Of a stretch of 64,000 bases of DNA, positions 41,001 through 52,283 are shown in pieces. Each line of letters starts with the position of its first letter. Positions within the stretch are counted from its first letter, which is position 1. A program made the translations under genes and the position numbers. The notes under the pieces are model-generated. The model ran no database searches, had not been told where the DNA came from, and was given only the letters and a program-made list of their open reading frames with translations. The DNA is from Oegoconia quadripuncta (taxonomy: Eukaryota > Arthropoda > Insecta > Lepidoptera > Autostichidae): contig OX438747.1 in NCBI GenBank assembly GCA_949316235.1, forward strand, positions 30,322,618 through 30,386,617. The letters run 5' to 3'.

Positions 41001-42623
41001 CCCAATGGACCGGGAGGAGCAGGAATCACACCTACTGCGGAAGATGAAAATGAGAACGACGACAGTACCGAAAACCGAAACGTTATTAAACTTGTTACAC
41101 CAGGCGATGCACTATTTACAGTCGGTGATCTACCTGCTGGCCCAGATTATGGCGGAGTCGGATTTGGAGCAATAAAACCTGGTGGAAAATTTGGTGAACA
41201 ATATCCTAAAGCACCGACTAAGAAGACTATTAAGAAAAAAAATCAAAAATTAATTCCATCCCCACCAACAACATTTAGTTCGCCTAGTTCTCCGATGTTT
41301 ACTGGGGGTTTGTATGGCCGAGAAGGCCCAGGCCAAGTAGTATTTGGGCCTAACGGACATCCAGCTGATGAAGAATTTGGTCTTAGAATGTATCCCACTA
41401 ATCCGCCTGTACAAAATCCACAAGGGTATCAAACGAAGTATAGCCCGGATATTACTCCATCATTCTTGAACGACCATAGAGTCGATGGTGGTATGGCCGT
41501 TAATAACAATGTTGACCACAAACCGGTACCTATGTTACCTGATAGTAATCAGTTTGGTTCACAAATGCCAAATAGTGGTATGCTAAATGGAAATAATGTT
41601 GGTCCCAGTTACCCATATAATCCACCAAAAGTTAACAAGCCGGTAATAAACATACCCCAAAGTTTTAATCAAGGTAAACACAAGCCAGGAAGTGTAAGAC
41701 AGACGGGTCCTCGAATGTATAGGCCCAGATATATGCCGCCAAATGCACGCCCAAATGGTGGACCTGCTGTGAATTATCCTGCACCAAACGCCGGAAATTG
41801 GCCGCAACCAAGTGGTAGGGGAGATTTTGATCAAGTTGGGCCAAGTTTTTCTCAAATGGCGCCAGTGACAAGACGTCCTGTGATTCCTTTTGGGGTGCGT
41901 GAGCATCCTGGTGAACCCGGAGGATTAGGTCAATTAGAACCTGCCGGAATAGTTGGCAATCAAGTAGGAATAAAGCAAAATCTAGATAATAAGCAACTAT
42001 TGGATGGTGGGAGGACCTTCAGCACAAAAACACCTGTAGTTCAAACAGTAGGTTTAGCAGGAGGCAGAGAAGGAACTGATATGACTCTCGAAACCCCTAC
42101 CATAACAGAACCAACAAACATCAGTATAGACAATTCTGGTACAATTCCGGCTGATAAAACATCAGATGGCCCTGACGATGTCATAAAATATGTTGACAAT
42201 AATGCCGCTACCGCAACTGAAACTAGTAATCCTGGAGACACTACACAGACGAGTACAAATGAACCTCTTACTAGCCCAGCATTAACACATGACAATGACA
42301 GTTTGACGCTACCGCCAAATGACTATGACTTGAAATTTAGTTTCACAGGACCGGGTCCACAATCCTACGGTCCTGTTCATCCTGACCGTGAACCTATGAA
42401 TACAAGTTCAACTGGTCCGCCCACAACAGAGTCAACATTAGGGCCTTTTTCTAACGCTGACTTAGCGTTTCCAGAAGAAAAATTTACATCAGTGACGGCT
42501 ACCATCACAACGGCGACGCCCAGTACAACGTATAACTTGGATGATATTATAAAGGGTGTGTACCGGTTTTTCAACCGACAACAAAAAGGAAGAAGCTCTC
42601 AATCAGGACGTTTGCATTTTTAA
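38049..42623 (+). CDS. Gene D: methionine-rich collagen-like protein
   Basis: Not a gene I recognise. The main exon 39532-42623 follows the acceptor AATTTCAG in phase 1 and encodes about 1029 residues. An acidic start ([31 protein letters not shown]) is followed by about 260 residues of Gly-X-Y triplets, first near-perfect GMGGPP units (18-bp DNA repeat, about eleven perfect in a row), then GMQGPP variants. A Pro/Gly/Asn-rich region and a Thr-rich tail follow, ending SSQSGRLHF. The proposed first exon 38049-38088 encodes [13 protein letters not shown] plus one base, the same length and phase as the signal-peptide exons of genes A and B, but its donor (A|GTTTGT) is weak. The alternative first exon is at 36903-36927. 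Likely secreted or matrix-like; true start uncertain. Confidence 0.65.
38276..38665 (+). pseudogene. Retroelement C-terminal relic
   Basis: Reads [20 protein letters not shown], then after frame changes [20 protein letters not shown] and so on. The [14 protein letters not shown] and AQRxSxAIQRGNAAS order belongs to the same class of insect retroelement as the relics at 19073 and 29735. Several frameshifts. Confidence 0.6.
38936..39028 (+). mobile_element. S1 SINE tail fragment
   Basis: TTATCAACCATCTGGTATCC and GTGTGGAACTAGATTACTG match the S1 3' part in plus orientation; the pol III region is missing. Confidence 0.55.
39532..42623 (+). CDS. Gene D main exon
   Basis: 3092 bases, open from the acceptor to TAA. 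Frame upstream of the acceptor also stays open to 39384, but that part ([17 protein letters not shown]) does not resemble the protein and precedes a clear polypyrimidine/AG, so I exclude it. Confidence 0.85.
40140..40920 (+). repeat. 18-bp coding repeat array (Gly-X-Y)
   Basis: Tandem GGAATGGGAGGGCCACCG units, nearly identical from 40170 to 40380, then progressively varied. Because 18 is divisible by three, all copies keep the frame; other frames and the opposite strand also stay open across it. Confidence 0.92.
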
Positions 42624-43815
42624 TCCTCGATGAAAATCGACGGGTATTATGTGTTTAACGGCGTTGTGTGTACGTGTGTGTATCCAGTCTTTGTCCACAC
42701 ATATCTCAGCAATGCGTGATCCGATTTGAGTGGCGTTCTTTTTTTATTTTTATTTTATAAAATAGGTTTACAAAGGCTTGTTACATCGCTTAGAAGTAAT
42801 GAATTTTTTATAGACTAAACGGGGGAACCGGTTGTTAAAAGTCGGTTAACGCTGGGAATATACGTCCGATTGTGTTTCCGATTATCTGAACGATTATCTG
42901 AGGGTATAATACGTAATTATCTGAGGGTATATTACGTAATTTTAAACGATACAATCGTCCATCATCCTATGTTGACGATCATCGACCACTCGTATAGAAA
43001 TTACTTCTTTACGTATGAGGTCGTTATACACTTGTATACAGAGAATGAATGATATTAGAATTATCTAAATGTATTGATACTCGACACTAGACGGCGCTAC
43101 TCACAGTAGCTCACTCACAGTAAAGGACACATCCTTTTTTTTTTGTTAACACCTTGGACAAAGAGCGCATAGAAATGGATGCCGTTATACGCAGAATAAA
43201 GTTATCTCACTTTATCTTAGCATTGCATAATTTATATAACCTACCGTACATGCAGTGCTGCCAATTACGAGTTTGGTATATAGGTAGAATACACCCTGGA
43301 TTAAAACATAGGATACTTTACTAGGAAAGCTGAATAATATTAAAAAGAGGCTGCTTGAATAAAGAGACTGAATGTCAAATAGCACTAGAACGAATTCGGA
43401 CAAATCGTTGATACACGACAAGTATAAGTTAGCTTAATGCGACCATAATTTTGAAATCACTTACTATAAGATAATAAAGGCCGTGATTTTCGGCACATGA
43501 ATAGATGTCAGTGATAGAATTTTCTAACAAATCGGTAGTTTGCTTTATATCTATAAGTATTTAACATAAACGATTAGATTAAAATTACCACTACGACTTT
43601 CGTAGCGTCTGTAACATATTTTCCAAAAAAATCGATTCAATAACTTCATTTTCTTTTTATGAAAAATTTCACCTAGTGTAAATATCACGACTCAATAAAT
43701 TATTTTTGAACTAAGAGATCTTAGAATCTACTAAGTACAACGCAATGAAGTTCACAGTGATAACTATTCGAGCTTAATACCCGCTGCTCAATTTAACCAT
43801 ACACTTCTCGCCGAA
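42624..43815. other. Downstream region of gene D
   Basis: No gene. Bases 42895-42940 hold a direct duplication of ATTATCTGAGGGTATA. An AATAAA at 43194 is a possible poly(A) signal, far from the stop. Confidence 0.3.
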
Positions 43816-43819
43816 AATT

Positions 43820-44085
43820 AAATTTCCATCCACATCACCTGGATGAGTGGAAGTCTACCACTGTACGTTTCTCAAGAAACTTCTTACCACGTACAACCAC
43901 CCTGTGGAACGGACTTCCGGCAGCGGTATTCCCGAACGAGTACGACATTGGAACCTTCAAGAAACGAGCCTACACCTTCCTCAAAGGCAACGCATCTGTG
44001 ACCCTTTTGGTGTTGCGGGTGTCCATGGGCGGCGGTGATTGCTTTCCACCAGGCTCGTTTGCCGCCCTCTCATAGAAAAAAAAAA
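43820..44085 (+). pseudogene. LINE 3'-end relic
   Basis: The plus strand reads [20 protein letters not shown] then [20 protein letters not shown], the usual FxPRTxxLWNxLPxxVFPxxYxxxxFKxR terminus, followed by GGCGGCGGTGATTGCTTTCC and GCCGCCCTCTCATA and a poly-A run. Confidence 0.7.
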
Positions 44086-44585
44086 CTTTAGTTTATTAAA
44101 ATCCAAATAATAGTCACGGAGTCGTTTTATTTACGACTTAGCCTCATGCCTACCCTCACAAAAAAAAACTACACTTTGTTGCACAACAGAAAAGAAAATA
44201 CAGTTTCAGAAAAGTTTATGTTGAGCCACGGAGGCGGTAAAATTTTGCGGAGGCGGCATTTGTAGATCTAACTCATCTATAAGGCGAAGGCGCGCTTTAT
44301 GTATTCTTACTGGACTACACATATTAATAAATTAATAATCTCTGGTGAAGGTAAGGTGAAGAAGCACAGAGAAGTAAAATCAAATCTGTTTCAGAATTCG
44401 CACCCCGAACTACGAGCAATCCCTTCAGAGATGAGGTAAGAGCGGAGCTCAACGAGGTCAATGGCCCATTCTGCATGTTTATAATAAAGTTTTGCGAAAT
44501 CGTTGCATTGAAAAATAATACCTATGCAACGCACATAGTGACGGCATTCGAAGCTCAAGTTGAGAAGTAAGTATTTACTTATAAG

Positions 44586-44680
44586 AACAGCGCCATCTAG
44601 TTTCATACTAAGTAATTATTATTTATACCAGATGGTTAATTTATTGATATACTACACGAATAGGTGCATGTTTTTTTTGG
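44586..44680 (-). mobile_element. S1 SINE fragment
   Basis: AGCGCCATCTAGTTTCATAC and ATACCAGATGGTTAATTTAT resemble the S1 3' half on the minus strand. Confidence 0.45.
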
Positions 44681-45150
44681 AAACAATTTACATTATACAT
44701 ACTATATAGCTTTCCTCCCGCGACTCCTTCCGCCTGGATGTCGAAATATATAGAATAAACACGCAGAATCCAATTTTACCGTTACCGTAAAATTTTTCCA
44801 TTACCCTATTTTAGCGAATGTTTACCTAGTTTACCCGTTCCTGGAAAATATTGAACTCACAAAATCCCGTTTATCCCGTTCCCGTTATTCTTATCTGACA
44901 TCTACCCACATACTACCTACTTGCCAAAGGAGAATGCCAAATTTATCTATGAAGCTCAGTTGCGCTGCGTATGATTTTGTATTATAGCAAAACTAAGACA
45001 CAAAAGAGAAACGATATCATACTATCTAAAGAAACCAAAATGATTTATTTATTTTGTGTAGTATGCTACAATCTGACATGTTCAGTTTGAAGGTTAGGCG
45101 CCCCATACTACATACCGAGGTGCGTCATGAAGGCGAAACGGTGATGTAGA

Positions 45151-45342
45151 TCACGCGTCATCCGACTTGCAATACTCTCCAATTCCAATAGTATTGTTCA
45201 CAGTGTAACGAGGTGTAGGTACAACCTCTTCTAAATTCTGTCTTCTTTTCGGGAATCTCTTTGGCGTTTTCTTTTTTGGAACATTATTCAAAATTCTGAA
45301 TTCTAAATTATTTTCAAAAACTAGGCAGTCTTGACGCAGCAT
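45151..45342 (-). CDS. Possible small exon or relic, unrecognised
   Basis: A 63-codon open stretch (NNVPKKKTPKRFPKRRQNLE, VVPTPRYTVNNTIGIGEYC) preceded on the minus strand by a polypyrimidine-poor AG. It has a natural-looking composition, but no partner exons or homologue are recognised. Confidence 0.2.
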   Translation of the reverse strand: MLRQDCLVFENNLEFRILNNVPKKKTPKRFPKRRQNLEEVVPTPRYTVNNTIGIGEYCKSDDA

Positions 45343-45776
45343 GCGAACTAAAACTATTCTTTTCTTTTTCCTTTTATTTCTTTCTTTAAATTATTATAAC
45401 ATACCGTTCATCAGTGGCTGCAGTCCTGGTAGGGGCCAGCGACCCTGAACCTCATCCTCTCTCTACGGCACCCATTACCTATATCTACCTACAGCAGCTG
45501 AGCGCTCGCAGTACCGCGACAACAGTACCTACTTAAAGCACGCGCGGTACGTCGACCGTACAAACTACGATGCTTAAATGTTCAATGCTAAAAACCATAG
45601 CTTGCCGCAACATACTCTGGTTTGGGGTACGCCTAAATTATAGCAAACCACAAGACTACTCTTGGACATAACCTTTTCACATGCCATGATTTGCATCATC
45701 ACGTGGGAGGTTCGCTCCAACAATCACAACGCTACGTGTTGGTGATCGCATTTTTTTAGGAGCTTCATACGTTTTT

Positions 45777-45890
45777 TTATATGAGAGGGCGGCAAACGAG
45801 CATGCGGGTCACCTGATGGAAAGCAATCACCGCCGCCCATGGACACCCGCAACACCAACAGGGTCACAGATTCGTTGCAGGCCGGCAGAT
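45777..45890 (-). mobile_element. Second copy of the LINE 3' end, inverted
   Basis: Matches bases 43985-44080 on the opposite strand (GAGAGGGCGGCAAACGAGCA, AGCAATCACCGCCGCCCATG). Confidence 0.7.
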
Positions 45891-45958
45891 ACGTCGAGTA
45901 GTTTCGAAATTTCGTGTTTAATACTAGAGTGAGAGTGATCTTTCCCTGTTATCTATAT

Positions 45959-46315
45959 GAGTTTTTTTACCGTAAGGAAAAAACAGGGCATATATGTGGG
46001 TGAAATAGAAGTTATTGGCATAGGTAGTTTTTTTTTTTTTTCAAAAACGCACGCGCCGGTCGGAAATTGATATGCAACTGACGGGATTCGTAGGGTTCCT
46101 ACCATGCGAAATCTATGGAACTCGTATTTTCTCCAAGTGTTCTTTATTTGTTAAATTTATGATGTAATTATGTAGGCTACAAACGCGACCAAGAAATGAT
46201 ACAATTAACGCTTGATTCGATGTTAGTTTTGAAAAAAGAAATAAAACTACCTATGCCAATGCTTTCTATTTCACTTAAATAATATGCCCTATTTTTTTCT
46301 TACGTTAAAAAACTC
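45959..46315. mobile_element. Foldback MITE with long (~75 bp) inverted repeats
   Basis: The left arm (GAGTTTTTTTACCGTAAGGA ... GGCATAGGTAGTTTT) and the right arm (AAAACTACCTATGCCAATGC ... TTACGTTAAAAAACTC) are reverse complements with modest divergence. About 200 bases lie between the arms. Confidence 0.7.
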
Positions 46316-46329
46316 ATCCGGTATATTAT

Positions 46330-47170
46330 AGACAGACTAGATTTCCAGATAAAGTACATAAGCCTTAAAGTATTATAAAATGATAATAGATAAATGTAAA
46401 CAGTTATTTGCGGTAATTTAAAACATTTGAGTCCAACGTTAATTTAAATAAAGCATTTTGACCTGATGGATTGCGAACTAAACACACCTGAAACTCGCCC
46501 TCCGCTAGAGCTATTGATATAATTAATAACTTTACGAAAGAGATCCAAAATGTTGACATATTTGCGGATGATCTGACGGTGATCGTGAAATATTTGTATT
46601 CGTTCTTGTGCCAATATTATGAATATCGTTAATCTTTGTGTCTCTCGTCGAATAACTTATAACTATAATAAGTGTTTTAGTATAAAACTGTAAATAAATA
46701 AATAAAAAATAAACCAAACTACACCTTGACTTTCTTGTTTATTTATTGAGATATATACTTACTTCAGTGGCTGCACCGTCAATTGTTATTTCATAGGGTA
46801 ACCCTCTAAGGTATCCCCTTCAAAAAATTCCAATATAAAAATCTGCAGGCCGTGGGCAAAAGTTCAGGAAAATACTCACGAGATTAAGTGCGCACATTCG
46901 ACAACAGATTATAAATATTAAATTATGACAAACGTATAAATTCGTTGTTCCACAGTTTATACCACAACCGTCCATCCATGGAAATGTTTGGGGAGCCATT
47001 CGGCAAATTCGCGAAGTCATTGCCACAGGCTGCCGCAATCCAACCAATCGACTCAACAAAAAGTACGTAATATCTTCCTTCATCCTTGACACTTGGGAAT
47101 ATTTTTTTGAGTAGCATTCCTGATGTACTATAATCACATGACATAAAATAATGTACAAATGCATTAAAGA
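46330..47170. other. Intergenic, no feature recognised
   Basis: AT-rich sequence with short open stretches only; nothing supported as a gene. Confidence 0.3.
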
Positions 47171-47174
47171 AGTA

Positions 47175-47418
47175 CTTTATAGAGGTTTAGGACCCGATTT
47201 CGAAAGACATATAAGCGACAGCCATTTGTGCGACGCCAGATAATCGAAGTGCCATATGAACGAAACGCCATTTAGCCGATGGGCCATTTAATCGAAAAGA
47301 CAAACCTGCGAAAGCCATAAGATCGAATGTACAGACTCCTATCTGTAGCGAGCGTGCAATATGGGTCGGGGCACCCCGACACTCGAAATCGAAATCGGGT
47401 CCTAAACCCCTTTATAGT
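47175..47418. mobile_element. TIR element with internal short tandem repeats
   Basis: Left end GGTTTAGGACCCGATTTCGA and right end its inverted copy (TCGAAATCGGGTCCTAAACC). The interior is a degenerate tandem repeat of about 14-16 bases around GCCATnTnnnCGAA (about 47218-47325). Confidence 0.65.
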
Positions 47419-47528
47419 GCCTTTCCAACTAATTTCATTTCGATAGAGAGACACATGTCTACTTGCTTTCGCACATTCTTTTATGTATCCCTTTAAGTTA
47501 CAAATAACGCGGCGGGCGGGTGTTATGT

Positions 47529-47704
47529 GTTAGATGTCTTTGTGAAAACGGGCAGCGTAGATAACGGACTTTTGCAGGCCGGACAAAAAGATCCAGATCG
47601 GACAATTTTGTCCGCGAGGATGGAAAAACACAGACGGAGAACAGAAAAGTCCGGCCGCCAAAAAGTCAGTCACCTGCGCTGCCCCTTTCACAAAGACATC
47701 TAAC
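47529..47704. mobile_element. TIR element (~176 bp)
   Basis: Starts GTTAGATGTCTTTGTGAAA and ends TTTCACAAAGACATCTAAC, with the adjoining GGGCAGCG also paired. GC-rich interior. Confidence 0.65.
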
Positions 47705-48387
47705 TTCGTTGTTTTCGAAGAACTATTTATGGGACTTGTATATTTCGGTGGCAGAATTTACGCACAGTGTTTTGGGATAAAAATTAGGTAAAGCAGTCTC
47801 TGCGTATGAGAATGAGGATTCCAGCAACACGTGAGGGCAAAGTGACAGAATAATAACTCTTAAACTACAGTGGTACATTTTTTTCCCTTGGGCACTTTTC
47901 GGGTTTTTTGATATTATCAAAATAAATTAAATTTCACTTTATGTAGTCCAGTATCACGTGCGGGGTTTTATATAGTGCTGTCACTTTGCTCTTACAATTT
48001 ATTAAAAGACGTGACAGCACTAGTCTTAAACTTGTTATACTCGTAGTTTACTTCCGAGAAGGCACACCAGAGTCGACACCAATACCTTGCTAATTTTACC
48101 ACAGTTTAACAATTTAAATATTTTAAAACCGACAGCTTAATTTGCATGAAAAGAAAAGATATTTTTGCTCCACATAGAGAGCGCGTATAATAAAATCTTG
48201 TAGCTTCATGATATTTTGTATTCTGCAGGCGCCATGTTGGATCTTTTACCATAAAAGGTAAAGAATACTATAGAGACCAAAATGAATATAATGACACCTT
48301 GCACTATCGATCAAGTCGCTTAGACTACAGGCGGTACCAGACACAGAAACGGACTTATTCTACAAAATTGACAATTTAAAATTGCAG

Positions 48388-49029
48388 GAGTACTCGCCAT
48401 GGCGTACAACGCGATGAGGAATCGACCCCAAATGCTTAGCAAAGATCTGAACGCAATATTAGACTTCATCGACACTTTATACACACCAGAGGAGACCGAG
48501 AGAATGTTTGTACTACTTAAAGGATTAAACGATTATCCAGATGGCAATAGGTTGGCATCCAATCTTGTATACACAATACTTAGTGATCTCGTCGCCGACC
48601 CTTTCTTCAGAATGAAGAAAACGACACGAAGACAGGTTTTAATTGAATCTGTTAATAGATATTTGACACACAATTTCTATAATGATGACCCGATAGCCAT
48701 TCCTGTAGAGCCGGATTGGGACAGACCTTATAGGAGAATTGGAAATGAGAGCAGAGGCAATGCATCTCTATTTCTTGATGAACCGGACTATGACAGGCTT
48801 GAGACAAGATCAGAAGTTAGTATTGAGAGTGATAATGCTTCCCTACTCATTCCTGACGGACCTACAAGAAGGTTAGCGGGCGGTAATGAGAACATATCTG
48901 AACTGACACTCAGAAACAATAAGAAGATGCTCCTCTATATGCAAGTTCATGGGAATGATCAACAGTTTGTTGAAAATATAGATAAAATTAAACACATGGT
49001 TATGGACGATATGAACAGTAAAACTGCAG
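48388..49029 (+). CDS. Gene C upstream exon
   Basis: Contains the family-like helical block, then an acidic/polar stretch with SLFLDEPDYDRLETRSEVS. Ends at a strong donor; the unspliced frame stops 5 bases later. Confidence 0.72.
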
Positions 49030-52000
49030 GTAAGTAAACCTAATTAACTATTCGTAAAGGTAAGAGAAATCGGCGGTTTAGGAATTTGACCTATTGAACT
49101 TAAAAAATGATATCTTATCTGCCGCCAAGACCAGCTCGATAGGCGGATAGGGATAGGATAATAGAGGTGATTGGCCAGATAACCAATTCAACATAGCTCT
49201 GAAGGTTTGTATATTGAAGTGCTAAATTTGACTGGTTGAAAGGGCTAGGAGACGATCTGTGCAGGACGTCTGGAAGCGGCCTATGTCATTATGAACTCTT
49301 GTGTTTTCTATGAATAATGTTTGTATTACAATAGTAACGTAGAAGGCGACGAAGTCGCTGGCAATTTATAACGTCCTGTTCAATCTCATACGATCCTTAT
49401 CTATTTCCAAAACTACTTGACCTATGAAGCTGAAATTTGACAGGTAGGTTTATAGGTAGGAGAACCCCACTGATAATGTTTATATGGTACTGCTGCAGGT
49501 GATCACGCTCTTTTTAGAGAATCATTTGAGCCTCTGGTTGATGTATCGCACGATCAGAGGCTGGCTAATACCTTGAACACAGGCTAGCTTACAGCGTTGC
49601 GGGTTCGGCAACCGTTGGTTTCACTGATAGGTCCACTACACCTTTCGGTCGTCAATGGACTATATCACATTGTTTGTTACTAACATAAATGGCTGTGATG
49701 TTTTGCCATTGATAGTCCGGACCACTAAAAAGACCCTTAAGGTTCCCCCAAGAAACAAAAGTAATGGAAATCTTGTGAATAAATTATATGCTTACTACTA
49801 GTAATTTAGTAAACTTTAACATCACAGAAAAGAAGAGGGTGACTGAAAAACAAATAACGGCTCAACATGAAAAACTAATCGAAAAGAAACAAAACAATTT
49901 GATGAATCAATTTAAGGAAATATTACGAAAGGTGAAGAAATGGGCTCCACCTGTGACAAAGCAATCGCTAACTGAACATAAAGAAAATAACCTAAATTTA
50001 CAAAAGGAAATTCAACAAGATCCTTCATCTGAGAAACAGTCGTCTAGAAGTAGACTAACATTAACGACTCCAAATCATCAAGAGCAAGCATTATTTGAAA
50101 CTACACCATTCATAGACCCATCAAGTATTAAAGCACATATACCGATTCATGAAATAAACCAACACAGTAAAACCACTAATCAATACAATATTGAACACCA
50201 TACCCGACTTAACTTGGACAGAAATGAAAACGGCGAATATTTCCAGCCAAATCAAAATAATAACAAATCCATGACAGAAAGATATGTCATAGATCAAGTT
50301 CTAAATCAGAATATTTTCCATCAAAAAGACAGTTACCATCAAGATATGTCCCATAAAGTTATACAGCCCGAAAACATACAACTTGAAGATATGCAGATTA
50401 ATACTAAAGAGCATGAAAACGTGAAAGATCTTACCCGTAAAGCTAAACACCATGAAGACATGCAATATGTACAACATAAATATATGCAATATAAAGATAT
50501 ACCACTAAAAGATCTGCAACATAAAAAAAACGTTCGACATGCTGATATTAACAAGGTGCAACTGCGAGATATTGTGACACACAAAGTAATACAACATGAC
50601 AAGGAAATACAATATGAAGATAAACCAGCACTCAGGATTAATCCAAACCGAAATCCAGATGTAATGAGTGATGAGAATCAAATAATCAGTGACACGAATA
50701 TACGACATAAGAGCCGTCATCGGCAAAAGCATCACATACCAATCCATAAAAAAAATCTAAAATATAAAAAACAGATAATTCATCTTAAAAGAAAATATCC
50801 AAAAATATACGATAAATATATCAAGCGTCACAGAAAAAAGGTGCATAAGTATGAACGTCAGAAACTACACAAATACGAAAAACTTGTTAATGATTATAAA
50901 AGGAAAAGAAAACATGGTCATCTTGCAAAACATAAACATAGAAAGCACAAATCAAAAGGACCAATCAAATATGACAGTAGACTTAAACACAAAAATGACT
51001 TAAGACGGAGGCCTAGTATTTTTAACACTAGTTTCAACAAATTTAATAGGGACATAAGAAACGAAATTATAAATGAAGGAAGTAGAATTAAAAAAGTGAA
51101 GTTAATTGAAGGAGACCAACATGTTTATAACGATGGCGCTCGAATAAATGAAAATAAAACGGACAAAAGGACAATGCAGATTTTTACAATAGATTTGGGA
51201 ACTACCAAAGATTATTTAGGTAGTGTAAGTTTTGAAATAGGAGATTATATAGTTGCAGTCACTGATACCCCAAAACCTTACCGCGCTATTGCTTTTACCA
51301 ATGAAATAAATTATATCACACCCATAAAATCACACAAATATGAAAAGAAAGACAAGCATAAACAAAGAAAAACTTTTTACTCTTTCAATTCAACGCCAAA
51401 CATCAATTTCGCTAATTACGGTAATTACAAAGAGAAAAACATGTATCCAATGTTGAGTGAACTGAACTCTGAGTATTTTTCGGAATTAAGCTTTGAGAAC
51501 CATTTCAATCGTAAGATGAAGTTGTTAACCAAGCAAAACGCACTTAGGCAAGGTGTTCTCCTTAAACCTACTCCCGTGAATACTAGACCACATGAGTCGA
51601 AGCTTCGTACAAGGCTCCTTCGACACACAACTCCTAGTATATACGCCAGTGATGATGACGATAAAAGCCTAAACAATGATAAGAATGTAGAATTTTCAAT
51701 GTTAGATGATATTAGTGACTTTACATTCCGCCATAAGGATCAGCAACAGAAAATAGTTACAATGGAACATAAAAATAAACTTGAGCAGCACAGATTCAAA
51801 ATCGAAACTCCTAAAACCAAAACCAAAAATAAAGAAGCAAATATTATGAAAGATTTCAAGTCTAGTAAAAGTTACCTATCACAAAATAAACAATTAAATA
51901 AAGTAACAAGCTTCAAATTTGGTAAAACACGTCCTTCACTGAATATAACAACATTAACAGATGATTTTGAACACAATGCTCGAACAGGGATTTTGAAGAA

Positions 52001-52283
52001 AATCGTTGAGCTCTCAAGCTATAGTGATGAAGAGGCAAGACTAAAACTTAACCTCAGAGACGCAATGATACATGGGTACGGTCATAAAGACTTCCGGCGT
52101 AGTATGAACAAGTTCCATGAAGACGATATAAGTCAAATTGAAAGGACAAGTGGCAGCGACGAGGAATTCATTTTAAAACAAAACATTTACAAAAGCTTCG
52201 GCTTTAATGGTACTGTCAATGAAATAAAGACTCATGCAATTGGTTACAATCATTTTTCTCTTTTTAACCTGCACTTTGTTTGA
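48388..52283 (+). CDS. Gene C: diverged member of the gene A/B family
   Basis: Not recognised by function. Exons 48388-49029 and 49828-52283; the first follows acceptor AAATTGCAG in phase 1, the same entry phase as exon 2 of genes A and B. Residues from DLNAILDFIDTLYTPEETER through LLKGLNDY and RRQVLIESVNRYL align with the A/B segment ELIEFLNSIYPSESTKSLYE through NARQEFRVKIESYI. The N-terminal half of the A/B helical region and a signal-peptide exon are not found upstream, so the start is unknown; the ATG at 48399 has a good context and could be a start. Donor CAG|GTAAGT at 49029, acceptor ATCACAG at 49827, phase 1. The second exon is very rich in His, Lys and Asn, with repeated EDMQ/KDLQ-type segments (about 50330-50640) and a basic block (KHKHRKHKSKG); stop TGA at 52283. 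Confidence 0.65.
49030..49827. other. Gene C intron with SINE remnant
   Basis: No exon seen. Bases 49590-49653 hold an S2 SINE remnant (GCAACCGTTGGTTTCACTGA, CCACTACACC, CGGTCGTC) on the minus strand. Confidence 0.5.
49828..52283 (+). CDS. Gene C large His/Lys-rich exon
   Basis: 2456 bases open to TGA. The acceptor choice (ATCACAG at 49821-49827) fits the phase of the preceding donor; an in-frame ATG at 49788 lies upstream of it, so an independent transcript start cannot be excluded. Confidence 0.7.

Noticed and set aside
48220..48275. MIFCILQAPCWIFYHK as a first exon for gene C
   Set aside because: Its only nearby donor leaves two bases, which does not fit the phase-1 acceptor at 48388 and would hit a stop.
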